Shown: positions 16,401 through 23,859, counted from the stretch's first letter. The stretch is 28,832 nucleotides of DNA from UMGS1696 sp964558485 (GCA_964558485.1 CAZLED010000031.1:1-28832), one strand, 5' to 3'. Made by a program: numbers and translations. Notes: generated by a model from the letters alone, not told the origin.

Positions 16401-17133
16401 AGAACTTTTCCAGATACAGGTCGGTGCTTTCGGCAGCGAATTCCACCATAGCCTCCATATCGCTGTACACCTCTGCCATGGTGTGGAAGGTGTCATAGGG
16501 AGCGACCTTCACTTCGGCACGACCGATCTCGGTCTCGTCCACATTGGCGGTCAGGAAGAACCAACCGCAGGCATCCAGGTAGGAACCGCCGTTGGAGTGG
16601 GGTGCGGAGTTGTCGGGATAGGTGTCGCCGGTCCACCAGTTGGTGTAGTAGAAGTAGGTCTTGCCGGAGAAGGTGGCAGTCAGGTAGCTCTGTCCGTCGA
16701 TATTCTCAATGGCGGTCACCACATCGGTGAAGAAGTTTTCGCCGTCCCCAGCCTTCCAGGCATCCAGGCCAACGCCTTCGCCGTTCAGGTCAATCTGGTT
16801 CGGATACTTTTCGCCATCGTTATAGGGTCTTGCGGTGTTCCGGATCATCTTCCAGGACACATTCGCCGGATCCACTTCGCCATCTACGGGGATCATCACC
16901 TTGTAGGTGCGTTCCTCAGCCAGGGAGATCATGTCTTCCCCGTTCTCGGACAGGTTCAGGAAGGTACCGGTGACCGGGATCGCTTCGGCTTCTTCGGTTG
17001 CTGCTGCGGTAGTTTCTACATCGGCGGTAGGTTCAGCGGCAGCAGCATCGTTTGCATAGACAGCAGGTGCCATTTGCAGAAGCAGTGCAGCCAGCAGTGC
17101 CACGCCTACGAGCTTTTTGTTCTTTGCGTTCAT
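13426..17133 (-). CDS. Large secreted M14 family zinc carboxypeptidase-like protein
   Basis: The 1235-residue product begins with a Sec signal peptide (MNAKNKKLVGVALLAALLLQ, probable cleavage after VYA). The M14 zinc site is visible: H310 and E313 in SNIHANEV, H468 in VEFHGRVEQ, and the general-base-type E565 in TVELPAYND. These positions follow the H-x-x-E...H...E order of carboxypeptidase A relatives. An NRDNSFQTTEE segment precedes H468. Residues 600-1080 are alpha/beta-looking and not securely assigned. An acidic Glu/Val/Thr-rich linker (about 1084-1140) leads to a small C-terminal beta domain. No LPxTG sorting signal is seen, so the wall attachment mode is unknown. RBS AAAGGAG lies 6 nt before the start. 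Substrate may be peptidoglycan or dietary peptides. Confidence 0.88.
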   Translation of the reverse strand: MNAKNKKLVGVALLAALLLQMAPAVYANDAAAAEPTADVETTAAATEEAEAIPVTGTFLNLSENGEDMISLAEERTYKVMIPVDGEVDPANVSWKMIRNTARPYNDGEKYPNQIDLNGEGVGLDAWKAGDGENFFTDVVTAIENIDGQSYLTATFSGKTYFYYTNWWTGDTYPDNSAPHSNGGSYLDACGWFFLTANVDETEIGRAEVKVAPYDTFHTMAEVYSDMEAMVEFAAESTDLYLEKFSMGTSSGEIYEAMDMPYMILADDKASVDAWMAFTDLAESDPTAALAAIEAGEYDDLRVPVLYSNIHANEVAATDGIMEFTWMLLEAAATEDGVLSYTNLTGLTEEGKAQLDLEMAEQGMHVPDLVADVATYLGFLRDGKDVSGVVDMDKFYDKEVVSTTVDELLSDVFFIIVPEENVEGREYVTRYASNGYDLNRDNSFQTTEETQNMQHLIGTYNPVSFVEFHGRVEQFQCEPCDPPHEPNFEYDLLAEHLMTGGEALGIAAVANNDSYNSYVIPQRDYLYTTVDAEGNELPYWEPWDDMSTSYTPQFAMLQGTVSYTVELPAYNDDAAALVQYGMLGQSNYIASEKIGYLTAQTKIFERGVTNANSDAYELVGQWLTDQYDTEGAEMDIFRPEYTAEGENGNFYPECYIIPLDGANQTNLQAARDMMVWLSRNDVKINVTTDAFTYEDVTYPAGTMIVSMYQAKRSVANGALYDGTLIQNWSDLYSEGITTFNETRGFDMITVTEPDAYTAIAAVCGDAMDYEACVTYAATVASVLTGEGEYVVISNASEDSTAAVNALLNAGAKVAVVTDAESAFYGDFITDAAAWATVAEQYLLTGTAVAEAPAAKVITAAPKVYITGIPAEAQSGFIYTNRVTNTSWNYDRIAMEMMNFTVTTDPAEADVIVGASALNEDALAAVQAGTPYMGYSSSAARGYKALFGETLVRDSAYGMDCLAYVTYPTTTLVNASYVTDNDDVFYGYGVGYFTAIPEGADVLVQMDGTKMPTEGFVQAIDDEQKTYADAYLNGSIQGIAYEGKNAEGNDVNVVLFANTLTNKGHQRDEYAFISNFIYANMLGDDYIAAEEAPAVEETEEAPVLEEVTESTEAVEEVTEDVADTTAEAPVVEDATVEDEETVSPSNDAKNAPHYPALYDRYDVVLELGEGVTVNTKEAFQMHFGARRTIRFTVADGYEITAVTVNGEAVELDNLNAYTITAASEDYVIVVTTAAVAE

Positions 17134-17178
17134 GTCATTCTCCTTTATGAGATATGTCTCATTCTTTACACACGGTAG

Positions 17179-17207
17179 ATTATAGCACCATTGTCGAAAA
17201 AAAGCAA
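17179..17207 (-). promoter_or_regulatory. Promoter of the M14 peptidase gene
   Basis: On the minus strand TTGCTT (17202-17207), 17 bp and TATAAT (17179-17184) lie about 46 bp upstream of the ATG. Confidence 0.75.
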
Positions 17208-17308
17208 TAGGAAATCCGTCCGCAATTCCCGCAGGAAACCAAGTCCCTTTTGGTGGAATTGATGTATATCGGCGGATTTCCTGTATAATTATGCAGATAT
17301 ATAGGCAC

Positions 17309-18622
17309 TCACAGGATGCCTTTTTCCAGTGCAGCCTCTACGAATTCGGCAAAAAGCGAATTGGACCAGGCGAACCAGGCTCTGGTAAACTTTGTCGGGT
17401 CGTCCGCATGGAAGCCTTCGTGCATATAGCCGGTGTCTGCATCGGTGGAGATCAGCGTATCGATGAGGGAGCGGATCTCGTCCGGATCGGTGGCAGTCAG
17501 ACCCTGCATGGACAGTGCGATATGCCAGATGTAGTTTTCCGGTGTATGGGGACTGCCCACACCACGTGCCGCCTTACCGGTGTAGTAGAAGGGATTGTCT
17601 TCGCTGAGAATGAACCGCCGGGTGTTCTGGTAGATGGGGTCCTCCGGGGAACAGAAGCCCAGATACGGTGCAGACAGCAGGCTGGGCACGTTGGCGTCGT
17701 CTGCCAAAATATGGTTGCCAAAGCCATCGGTCTCACAGGCGTATATCTTGCCGTACTTGGGATGCACCACCACGGCATACATGGCGATCCCATGCTCGAT
17801 CTCTTCCCGGAGTTTGTTGGCCTTCCGGATGAGTTTGCTTACCCGATCAGCGTCACCACCGGCATTCGGGCAAGCGGTGAACATTTCGCAAAGCTGGCGC
17901 AAAGAGACCACGGCAAACATATTGGAGGCCGTCAGGTAGCCAAAGGTGCAGGAGTCATCGCTGGGACGGAAGCCCGACCAGGTCATGCCGGTGTAGTTCA
18001 CGGGATAGCCACGGCCCTCGTTGTGGAGGGTATCGATCCAGCGGCAGTTGGGACGATCAAAATAATAGGAAGATTTTTCCATATGGTGCTGCTCGGTGAT
18101 CCACAGATCCACGATGGTCTCCATAGCGGCCACAAAAGCGGTGTCGAAAATGGAGTCATCGTGGCAGGCATTCCAATAGAGCCAGGACAGCCGGATGGGA
18201 TAGCACAGGGAGTCCACCTCGTATTTGCGTTCCCAGACCCAATCGTTGGCAACGGGTCGGTCGTCGGTGTAGTGATGTCCCACAGGCTCCAGGTTGAAGG
18301 AGTTGGCGTATGGATCCTCACGGACGTAGAACAGCTGCCGTTTGATCAGACCCCGTAGCAGCGAGCGGATCTCCGGGTCGTCCCCCGTCAGCGGAATATA
18401 TTGCGTCACCTGTGCCGTAGAATCCCGGAGCCACATGGCCGGAATGTCGCCGGTGTACAGGAAGGTCGAGCCATCGGGCAAGATCTCCGCCGTAGTCTCC
18501 AGGGTATTGGGGTAGCAGTTCCGGTAGAGCTTTTGCAGCTTGGGATATTGTTGCAGCTTTGCCGCCGTTTCTTCGATATGGGCCGTCACAGAAGCAGGGA
18601 TATTTTTCACGATACGAACCAT
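17309..18622 (-). CDS. GH125 exo-alpha-1,6-mannosidase
   Basis: Members of GH125 are metal-independent inverting exo-alpha-1,6-mannosidases acting on N-glycan or mannan side chains. The 437-residue protein carries the family blocks YTGDIPAMWLRDSTAQV, GMTWSGFRPSDD (D222/D223, acid candidate) and YMHEGFHADDP (E402, base candidate), then FTRAWFAWSNSLFAEF. There is no signal peptide, so it would act on imported short mannosides. Start choice is open: at ATG 18622 the AAAGGA motif abuts the start codon, whereas the GTG at 18610 has 12-nt spacing. A TTGACT-N17-TATAAT promoter lies upstream. No dedicated transporter is in the window. Confidence 0.93.
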   Translation of the reverse strand: MVRIVKNIPASVTAHIEETAAKLQQYPKLQKLYRNCYPNTLETTAEILPDGSTFLYTGDIPAMWLRDSTAQVTQYIPLTGDDPEIRSLLRGLIKRQLFYVREDPYANSFNLEPVGHHYTDDRPVANDWVWERKYEVDSLCYPIRLSWLYWNACHDDSIFDTAFVAAMETIVDLWITEQHHMEKSSYYFDRPNCRWIDTLHNEGRGYPVNYTGMTWSGFRPSDDSCTFGYLTASNMFAVVSLRQLCEMFTACPNAGGDADRVSKLIRKANKLREEIEHGIAMYAVVVHPKYGKIYACETDGFGNHILADDANVPSLLSAPYLGFCSPEDPIYQNTRRFILSEDNPFYYTGKAARGVGSPHTPENYIWHIALSMQGLTATDPDEIRSLIDTLISTDADTGYMHEGFHADDPTKFTRAWFAWSNSLFAEFVEAALEKGIL

Positions 18623-18658
18623 TCCTTTCGTTTCTGTTTGTTTTTATGATACGACTTT

Positions 18659-18687
18659 ATTATACGGCATACCTGCGCAAAAGTCAA
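18659..18687 (-). promoter_or_regulatory. Promoter of the GH125 gene
   Basis: On the minus strand TTGACT (18682-18687), a 17-bp spacer and TATAAT (18659-18664) lie 37 bp upstream of the first possible start. Confidence 0.85.
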
Positions 18688-18802
18688 GCACGATCGCAGA
18701 CTTTGCCAAATTTTGCCCAGCAAAAGCGCACATGATCAAACGAAAATATGGTAGAACGTCCAGACATAGAAAAGAAGCCAGAAACACCCACACAGCGCAG
18801 AT

Positions 18803-18823
18803 CCTTCTGACTTCTCACTTCCC
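18803..18823 (-). repeat. Distal fragment of a heptad repeat array
   Basis: On the minus strand this reads GGGAAGTGAGAAGTCAGAAGG, three 7-bp units. It continues the heptad periodicity on the far side of the structured repeat at 18824-18918. Confidence 0.55.
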
Positions 18824-18918
18824 GGAACAGTCATTTTGGGGAATACAGTGGTCAGCTGCCGCACGGAACAGCCAAGGCAGTTCCCTACAGTCATTTTGGG
18901 GGAATGCAATGATCAGCT
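18824..18918 (-). repeat. Structured repeat element with an internal 60-bp duplication
   Basis: Two copies of an approximately 34-bp segment starting ACAGTCATTTTGGGG (18827-18860 and 18887-18921) are spaced 60 bp apart. Between them lies an imperfect palindrome GGAACAGCCAAGGCAGTTCC (18864-18883). The element is bounded on both sides by heptad repeats, as if inserted into or generated within an array. Confidence 0.6.
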
Positions 18919-18953
18919 TCCAACTTCCGACCTCTGACTTCTGCCTTCTTACT
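18919..18953 (-). repeat. Heptad repeat array at the 3' end of the alpha-oxoamine synthase gene
   Basis: On the minus strand the last codon and stop (AAG TAA) merge into units AGTAAGA, AGGCAGA, AGTCAGA, GGTCGGA, AGTTGGA. The stop codon is internal to the first unit. Confidence 0.75.
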
Positions 18954-20121
18954 TTACTAAAGTGTCCGCAATGATCCCGGCGGCTTCTTCCACCAATGCG
19001 TTGGTGTGGGTCGCCATACAGGTAGCACGAAGCAGGCATTCCCCTTCCGCACAGGCCGGCGTGATCACCGGATTCAGATAGACACCGGCGTCGTAGATCA
19101 TTTTGGCTCTGGTCAGTGTGTTCTCTTCGGTGTAGGTGTAGATGGGCACGATGGGCGTGGGCGCTTCGATGATCTTCACGTCTTTTGCCTTCAGGCAGTC
19201 CCGGAAATGGTTGCTGACTGCTGCCAACCGATCCACGATCTCCGGGTGCGCTTCCAAATGCCGCAGTGCTGCCAGCGCCGTTGCAGCCGATGCCGGGGTG
19301 ATGGACGCAGAGAAGATAAACGGCCGGGACACGTGGCGCACATATTCCACCACTTCACGGGATGCCGCCATGTAGCCACCCAGGGATGCCAAAGACTTAC
19401 TGAAGGTGCCCATGTAGATGTCCACCTGGTCCTCCAGGCCAAAGTGGCTGGCAGTACCACGACCGCCTTTGCCAATGACACCCAGGGCGTGTGCGTCGTC
19501 CACCATCACACGGGCGCCGTATTTTTGCGCCAGTGCGCAGATTTCCGGCAGCTTGGCAATGTCGCCACCCATGGAGAACACGCCGTCCGTCACGATCAGG
19601 CACCCCCGGTTCTCCGGTACCTTTTGCAGCTGCAGCTCCAGATCTGCCATATCGGCGTGCTTGTACATGAGCATTTTGCCAAAGCCCAGCCGACAGCCGT
19701 CGTAGATGGACGCATGGTTCTCCCGGTCGCAGATCACGCAGTCGTGGATGCCGATCAGCGCACTGATGATACCCAGATTGGACTGGAACCCGGTGGAAAA
19801 GGTCATGACCGCCTCTTTGCCCAGAAACGCAGCCAGCTCGTCCTCCAGTTCCAGGTGCATCCGCAAGGTACCGTTGAGGAAACGAGAGCCGGAACAGCCG
19901 GTGCCGTACTGCTCGATGGCGTGGATCCCAGCCTCCATGACTTCGGGGTTTGTGGTCAGACCTAAGTAGTTGTTGGAGCCCAGCATGATGCGCCGCTTGC
20001 CCTCCATGATGACCTCCACGTCCTGTCTGGTTTCCAGCGCATGGAAATACGGATAGATCCCCTTTTCCTTGGCTTCGTCCACCCGGGAACGTTTTCTGCA
20101 TTTTTCAAATAGATCCAGCAT
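18949..20121 (-). CDS. PLP-dependent alpha-oxoamine synthase (BioF/KBL/serine palmitoyltransferase family)
   Basis: This family condenses an amino acid with an acyl-CoA (or splits 2-amino-3-ketobutyrate) using pyridoxal phosphate. The 390-residue protein has the family blocks SNNYLGLTTNPEV, GTGCSGSRFLNGT, FSTGFQSNLG, MVDDAHALGVIGKGGRG and the PLP lysine in TFSKSLASLGGY. The N-terminus (KEKGIYPYFHALETRQDVEV) reminds me more of bacterial serine palmitoyltransferases than of BioF. No threonine dehydrogenase or biotin gene accompanies it, so the choice between glycine C-acetyltransferase, AON synthase and a sphingoid-base synthase stays open. RBS AGGGAG lies 10 nt upstream of 20121. It has its own consensus promoter. 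Confidence 0.88.
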   Translation of the reverse strand: MLDLFEKCRKRSRVDEAKEKGIYPYFHALETRQDVEVIMEGKRRIMLGSNNYLGLTTNPEVMEAGIHAIEQYGTGCSGSRFLNGTLRMHLELEDELAAFLGKEAVMTFSTGFQSNLGIISALIGIHDCVICDRENHASIYDGCRLGFGKMLMYKHADMADLELQLQKVPENRGCLIVTDGVFSMGGDIAKLPEICALAQKYGARVMVDDAHALGVIGKGGRGTASHFGLEDQVDIYMGTFSKSLASLGGYMAASREVVEYVRHVSRPFIFSASITPASAATALAALRHLEAHPEIVDRLAAVSNHFRDCLKAKDVKIIEAPTPIVPIYTYTEENTLTRAKMIYDAGVYLNPVITPACAEGECLLRATCMATHTNALVEEAAGIIADTLVK

Positions 20122-20198
20122 AGTTCTTAGACTCCCTTTTTCTTTGGATTGTCATGGTACACAACTGTAATTTCAAGATTACTGTACACCTTAGGTTT

Positions 20199-20227
20199 AT
20201 TATAATATAAACGAATCTTTTTGTCAA
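20199..20227 (-). promoter_or_regulatory. Consensus promoter of the alpha-oxoamine synthase gene
   Basis: On the minus strand TTGACA (20222-20227), 17 bp and TATAAT (20199-20204) form a perfect consensus about 80 bp upstream of the start. Confidence 0.88.
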
Positions 20228-20240
20228 CCGGGTTTGGGAA

Positions 20241-20258
20241 ATTTTTTCATGAAAAAAT
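20241..20258. promoter_or_regulatory. 18-bp perfect palindrome upstream of the -35 box
   Basis: ATTTTTTCATGAAAAAAT is self-complementary. It lies 13 bp upstream of the minus-strand -35 element in the 345-bp divergent region, the place expected for an operator. No adjacent regulator gene identifies the protein. The rest of this gap shows no gene. Confidence 0.4.
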
Positions 20259-20354
20259 GGTGAGAAAGCCAGAAATCGAAAAATGGACACGCAAAACGGT
20301 TACGCAGACCGATTTCTTATCGATGTCCTTCTTTTCTCCGTTCACAATTTTCTA

Positions 20355-20383
20355 TTGACAAAGGCATCCAAAAATGCTATACT
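20355..20383 (+). promoter_or_regulatory. Promoter of the Gfo/Idh - glycyl radical enzyme operon
   Basis: TTGACA (20355-20360), a 17-bp spacer and TATACT (20378-20383) lie about 84 bp upstream of the first gene. Confidence 0.85.
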
Positions 20384-20466
20384 CATACCAGGATCCTACA
20401 GCAAAGTAGCGCTTTATTTTCGTGCGTTTTTAGACCCAGTCATGTGGTCGGAAAGGAGCATTGCAT

Positions 20467-21555
20467 ATGCAGGATATTCGTATTGGTTTGATCGGGTGCG
20501 GCGGCATATCCGGCAATCATCTGCCACAGATCGAGGCTGCCACCGGTGGGGTGATCCATGCCCTGTGCGACATTCGCCGAGATAGACTGGATGCGGCCGG
20601 CGATCGCTATGGTGTGCCCATGGAAAGACGGTTCACAGATTGGCACGATCTTGTGGCGCTTCCCTCTGTCGATGCGATCGATATTTGTACACCCAACAAT
20701 TTGCACGTGCCTATGGCGATGGCAGCAGTCGAAGCCGGGAAGCCCTTCTGTGTGGAAAAGCCGCTTGGTGTGAACTATGCGGAGACGGAAGAGCTGCTCT
20801 GTCGTGCCACCGAAAAGAACATCCCGTCCATGATCTGCTTCTCCTATCGATTTATGCCTGCTGTACGGTATGCCCGGCATTTGGTCGATACCGGGATGCT
20901 GGGACGGGTCATCAACATCTATGCGCAGTACTTAAAATCCAGTGCCTATATGCCCGGGCGTCGGCTGGATTGGCGGTTCGATCGGGACATTGCCCGGTAT
21001 GGCGTGTCGGGAGATCTGGGGGTACATATCCTCGACCTGACCACATTTTTGGCAGGCGACCTGACCGGCGTATTTGCCAACCTTGGTACGGCAGTTCCCT
21101 ATCGCAAACGAGAGGACAGTGAGGAGATCGCACCGGTCACCACAGACGACTGGTGTCATTTTCTGGCACGCTTCGAAGGCGGTGCAGCTGCGACCTTTTC
21201 CATCACCCGTGCTGCCTATGGAAATCGCAACCACATTATGGTGGACATCTACGGCGAAAAGGGTGCGATCCGGTTCGATCTGAACGACAACACCAAGATC
21301 GAGGTACATCGACCCGATATGGCGGACGAAAATGCCATGGAGGTGCTCACCGTGCCCGAAGCCTATCGTGCCGGACAGCAGCAATGCTTCATCGATCTGC
21401 TGCATGGCAAAAAGGACATCTATCTACCCACACTGGCCGACGGTGTTCGGATGCAGAAAATGCTCGATGCCATCATGACCTCCGCTGCGACCAATACTTG
21501 GGTGGACATTCACGAAGGCTCGTTGGCTGTAGGTGCTGTAGGTCCGGAGACCTAA
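20467..21555 (+). CDS. Gfo/Idh/MocA family NAD(P)-dependent oxidoreductase (first copy)
   Basis: The 362-residue protein has a Rossmann fold with IGLIGCGGISGNH, the EKP motif (VEKPLG, K98) and the catalytic D183/H187 pair in GDLGVHILD, followed by the mixed-sheet C-terminal domain. Family members oxidise or reduce sugars, inositols and related polyols, and sometimes act as NAD-dependent glycosidases. ATG 20467 is preferred: AAAGGAG lies 8 nt upstream, while a TTG two codons earlier is not better placed. It is the first gene of a two-gene operon with the glycyl radical enzyme (58-bp gap with a hairpin), so it may make or consume that enzyme's substrate. The substrate is unknown. Confidence 0.9.
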   Translation: MQDIRIGLIGCGGISGNHLPQIEAATGGVIHALCDIRRDRLDAAGDRYGVPMERRFTDWHDLVALPSVDAIDICTPNNLHVPMAMAAVEAGKPFCVEKPLGVNYAETEELLCRATEKNIPSMICFSYRFMPAVRYARHLVDTGMLGRVINIYAQYLKSSAYMPGRRLDWRFDRDIARYGVSGDLGVHILDLTTFLAGDLTGVFANLGTAVPYRKREDSEEIAPVTTDDWCHFLARFEGGAAATFSITRAAYGNRNHIMVDIYGEKGAIRFDLNDNTKIEVHRPDMADENAMEVLTVPEAYRAGQQQCFIDLLHGKKDIYLPTLADGVRMQKMLDAIMTSAATNTWVDIHEGSLAVGAVGPET

Positions 21556-21591
21556 GAAACGTTTTCAAAGCACATACCACAAGGGTATGTG
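21556..21591 (+). other. Intercistronic elements: cre-like site and hairpin
   Basis: GAAACGTTTTC (21556-21566) resembles half-conserved LacI/CcpA-type operators with a central CG. It is followed by a perfect 8-bp hairpin CACATACC (21571-21578) with GGTATGTG (21584-21591). There is no U-tract, so it is more likely an RNA stability or processing element than a terminator. Confidence 0.4.
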
Positions 21592-21613
21592 ACCCCATAC
21601 TAGGAGTTTCACT

Positions 21614-23788
21614 ATGCAATTTGATTTTCTCACCATGAAACCATTGATCCAACAGGATTTTGATGCGGTGCTGGATCACTATCCCACCGATATGTCTTGG
21701 ATCCGGGAAAAGGTGCCCGTTGGCGGAGACTGCCTCACACGCAAGCTATCCCTCATTCGGGCCGCTGTAGAGCTGTGTCCCATCCACCTGTTCGACCACT
21801 ATCCCTATGCCTTCGAGATCGACGGCGGCGGCGACCGTGGCTACTGTCACTATGGCGTGGGTTGGCTCTGTCAGGAACAAAGCGGCGTGGATTTTTCCCC
21901 ATTCCACAAGATGCAGTCCGTTGTGCAGGAAAACAACCTGGGTTCCCTTGGCAAATACACCGACACCCTCCACCGCACCATCGACTACGATAAGCTGCTC
22001 ACCATGGGCTTCTCCGGCGTCTACGAGGAGTGCAAGCAGTACAATGCCACCGAAACAGATGCCGAAAAGAAGCGGTATCGGGAAGGGGTCATGGAGATCT
22101 GCCTGCTGATCCGACAGCTGGGAGAACGGTTCAAGTCGGCGGCAGTAGAACGGCTGCAGGATCCCACCATTGACAAGGACACCCGATACAACATGGAGCG
22201 GATCGTGCGTTCTGCCAACACGCCCTGGGATGCGCCGGTGACCCTGTACGATGCGTGCAATTCTCTGCTCTGCATTTGTCTGTTCACCGCTATGCTGGAT
22301 GGCGCCGGGATGCACGCCGAAGGTCCCATCGACCGACTGCTCTATCCCTTCTATAAGCGAGACCTGGCAGAAGGTCGGATCACACCGGCGGAAGCGCAGT
22401 TTCTCATCAGCTGCTTCCTATTCAAAACCGATGCCCACGCAAAATACGATGAGAATCGCCAGGCCTTCGACAATGGGGTGACGGTGATGATCGGCGGCTG
22501 CGACCCGGACGGGAACCCGGTGTACAACGAGATCACGGACATGGTGCTGCACACCTACACGGAAAATAAGCTGATCCACCCGAAGCTCAACGCCAGAGCC
22601 GGCGCCTACAGTCCCAGAGCCTACCTGGACAAGCTCTCTGCCCTGATCCGGCTGGGACACAACAATCTGGTCATCGAGAACGACGATTACATCGTGCCCA
22701 TGTTCCAGCGGATGGGACTGTCTCCCGAAGATGCACGAAGCTATGTGGGCGTAGGCTGCGAGGAAGTGATCTGCCGGAATATGCTCCACAGCCGTGCCTT
22801 TTTGTACCTGAACATGGCGCAGGTGCTGTTGGACACGCTCCAGGGTGCAGGCAAGCTCAGCGAAGACCAGCGGCAGGTGTATGCCCATGGTTCCTTTGCC
22901 ATCTCCACCTTTGACGAGCTGTACCATTCGTTCCTTGCCAATCTGCGTTCCCTGATCCTGTATGTGACCGATGCGGTGCGACCTTACGAAGCCATCCACC
23001 ACACGATCCAGCTGGAACCCTTGCAATCGGCGTTCACAGCGGACTGCATTTCCCGTGGTGTGGACTATTGTGCCGGTGGTGCCCGCTACAATGCCAAGAC
23101 CCTCTCTTTGGTGGGCTTTGGTACGATCTGCGACAGTCTGCTCAGTCTGCGGCAAGCCTATGAAAACGGAACGGTGGACGAACTGCTCCATGCGGTGGCA
23201 ACGGATTTTGCAGAAGATGAAGCGCTGCGGCAGCGGATCCGGAACAGCGACAATCGGTTTGGCCATTCGGAAGCGGCAGACGACTTTGCCGAACAGCTTT
23301 CCATGGACCTGGGTACGGTCTCCAAGGGGATCCTGAACGGTCGTGGGATCCAATGGGGCACGTCCCTGTTCACCTATTATATGTTCCACACGATGCGTGG
23401 TACGGCGGCCACTCCCGATGGACGAAAGGCTGGCGAAGATCTGTCCCGGCAAATGAATATGGCATCTCTGCCGGAGCTGACCACGGCGGCTGCGTCCATG
23501 CATCGGCTGACGAAAGCGGACTATCACGATGTGGGAATGTTTGACATTTCGATCCCCTATGGCGAGGGTAACCAATACCTTTCCACCATGACGGACTACA
23601 TCCGCACCTGCCTGGACATGAAGTTGCCGGTGCTGCAGCTGAACGTGGTGGACAAGGCCATGCTGCAAGAAGAACGGGATCACAAGGGCACACACCCGGA
23701 TCTGATCGTGCGGATCTGCGGCTACAGTGCCCTGTTCACGGTGCTGTCTCCGGATATGCAGGATGAGGTGATCCGGCGAAGCATCTGA
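21614..23788 (+). CDS. Glycyl radical enzyme of unknown substrate (dehydratase-type signatures)
   Basis: The 724-residue protein has the C-terminal glycyl-radical loop RICGYSALF (radical Gly703) followed by QDEVIRRSI, and the active-site cysteine in VGVGCEEV (C382) with E384 at the +2 position. That GCxE arrangement is typical of glycerol, propanediol, choline and hydroxyproline lyase-type enzymes; pyruvate formate-lyase has adjacent Cys-Cys instead. So pyruvate formate-lyase is unlikely despite the usual automatic name. It is somewhat shorter than most characterised dehydratases (about 780-850). AGGAG is 7 nt before ATG 21614. It follows a Gfo/Idh oxidoreductase in an operon. No radical-SAM activating enzyme is in the window. 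It is presumably active under anaerobic conditions in the cytoplasm. Confidence 0.9.
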   Translation: MQFDFLTMKPLIQQDFDAVLDHYPTDMSWIREKVPVGGDCLTRKLSLIRAAVELCPIHLFDHYPYAFEIDGGGDRGYCHYGVGWLCQEQSGVDFSPFHKMQSVVQENNLGSLGKYTDTLHRTIDYDKLLTMGFSGVYEECKQYNATETDAEKKRYREGVMEICLLIRQLGERFKSAAVERLQDPTIDKDTRYNMERIVRSANTPWDAPVTLYDACNSLLCICLFTAMLDGAGMHAEGPIDRLLYPFYKRDLAEGRITPAEAQFLISCFLFKTDAHAKYDENRQAFDNGVTVMIGGCDPDGNPVYNEITDMVLHTYTENKLIHPKLNARAGAYSPRAYLDKLSALIRLGHNNLVIENDDYIVPMFQRMGLSPEDARSYVGVGCEEVICRNMLHSRAFLYLNMAQVLLDTLQGAGKLSEDQRQVYAHGSFAISTFDELYHSFLANLRSLILYVTDAVRPYEAIHHTIQLEPLQSAFTADCISRGVDYCAGGARYNAKTLSLVGFGTICDSLLSLRQAYENGTVDELLHAVATDFAEDEALRQRIRNSDNRFGHSEAADDFAEQLSMDLGTVSKGILNGRGIQWGTSLFTYYMFHTMRGTAATPDGRKAGEDLSRQMNMASLPELTTAAASMHRLTKADYHDVGMFDISIPYGEGNQYLSTMTDYIRTCLDMKLPVLQLNVVDKAMLQEERDHKGTHPDLIVRICGYSALFTVLSPDMQDEVIRRSI

Positions 23789-23859
23789 CCTGCCCTGCGC
23801 ATTTCGACACACCGGAAACAAAACGAAGTAAGAAGTTCACATCACGTCTTTGTAAAAGT

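Noticed and set aside
13309..17178. A 1289-codon open frame on the plus strand opposite the M14 peptidase gene
   Set aside because: It mirrors the real gene almost exactly, its translation is rich in His/Gly/Val without any recognisable domain, and the opposite strand has a signal peptide, catalytic motifs and a ribosome-binding site. The long frame follows from codon bias of the real gene.
17259..17291. Plus-strand promoter-like TTGATG...TATAAT near the 3' end of the GH125 gene
   Set aside because: The spacer to TATAAT would be 19 bp and no plus-strand gene follows; probably chance in AT-rich DNA.
21614..23788. Annotation as pyruvate formate-lyase
   Set aside because: The adjacent Cys-Cys pair of that enzyme is absent; a single cysteine in a GCxE motif is present instead.
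22418..23821. 467-codon minus-strand frame opposite the glycyl radical enzyme gene
   Set aside because: It is a shadow of the real gene: no domain, no ribosome-binding site, and His/Val/Gln-rich composition.
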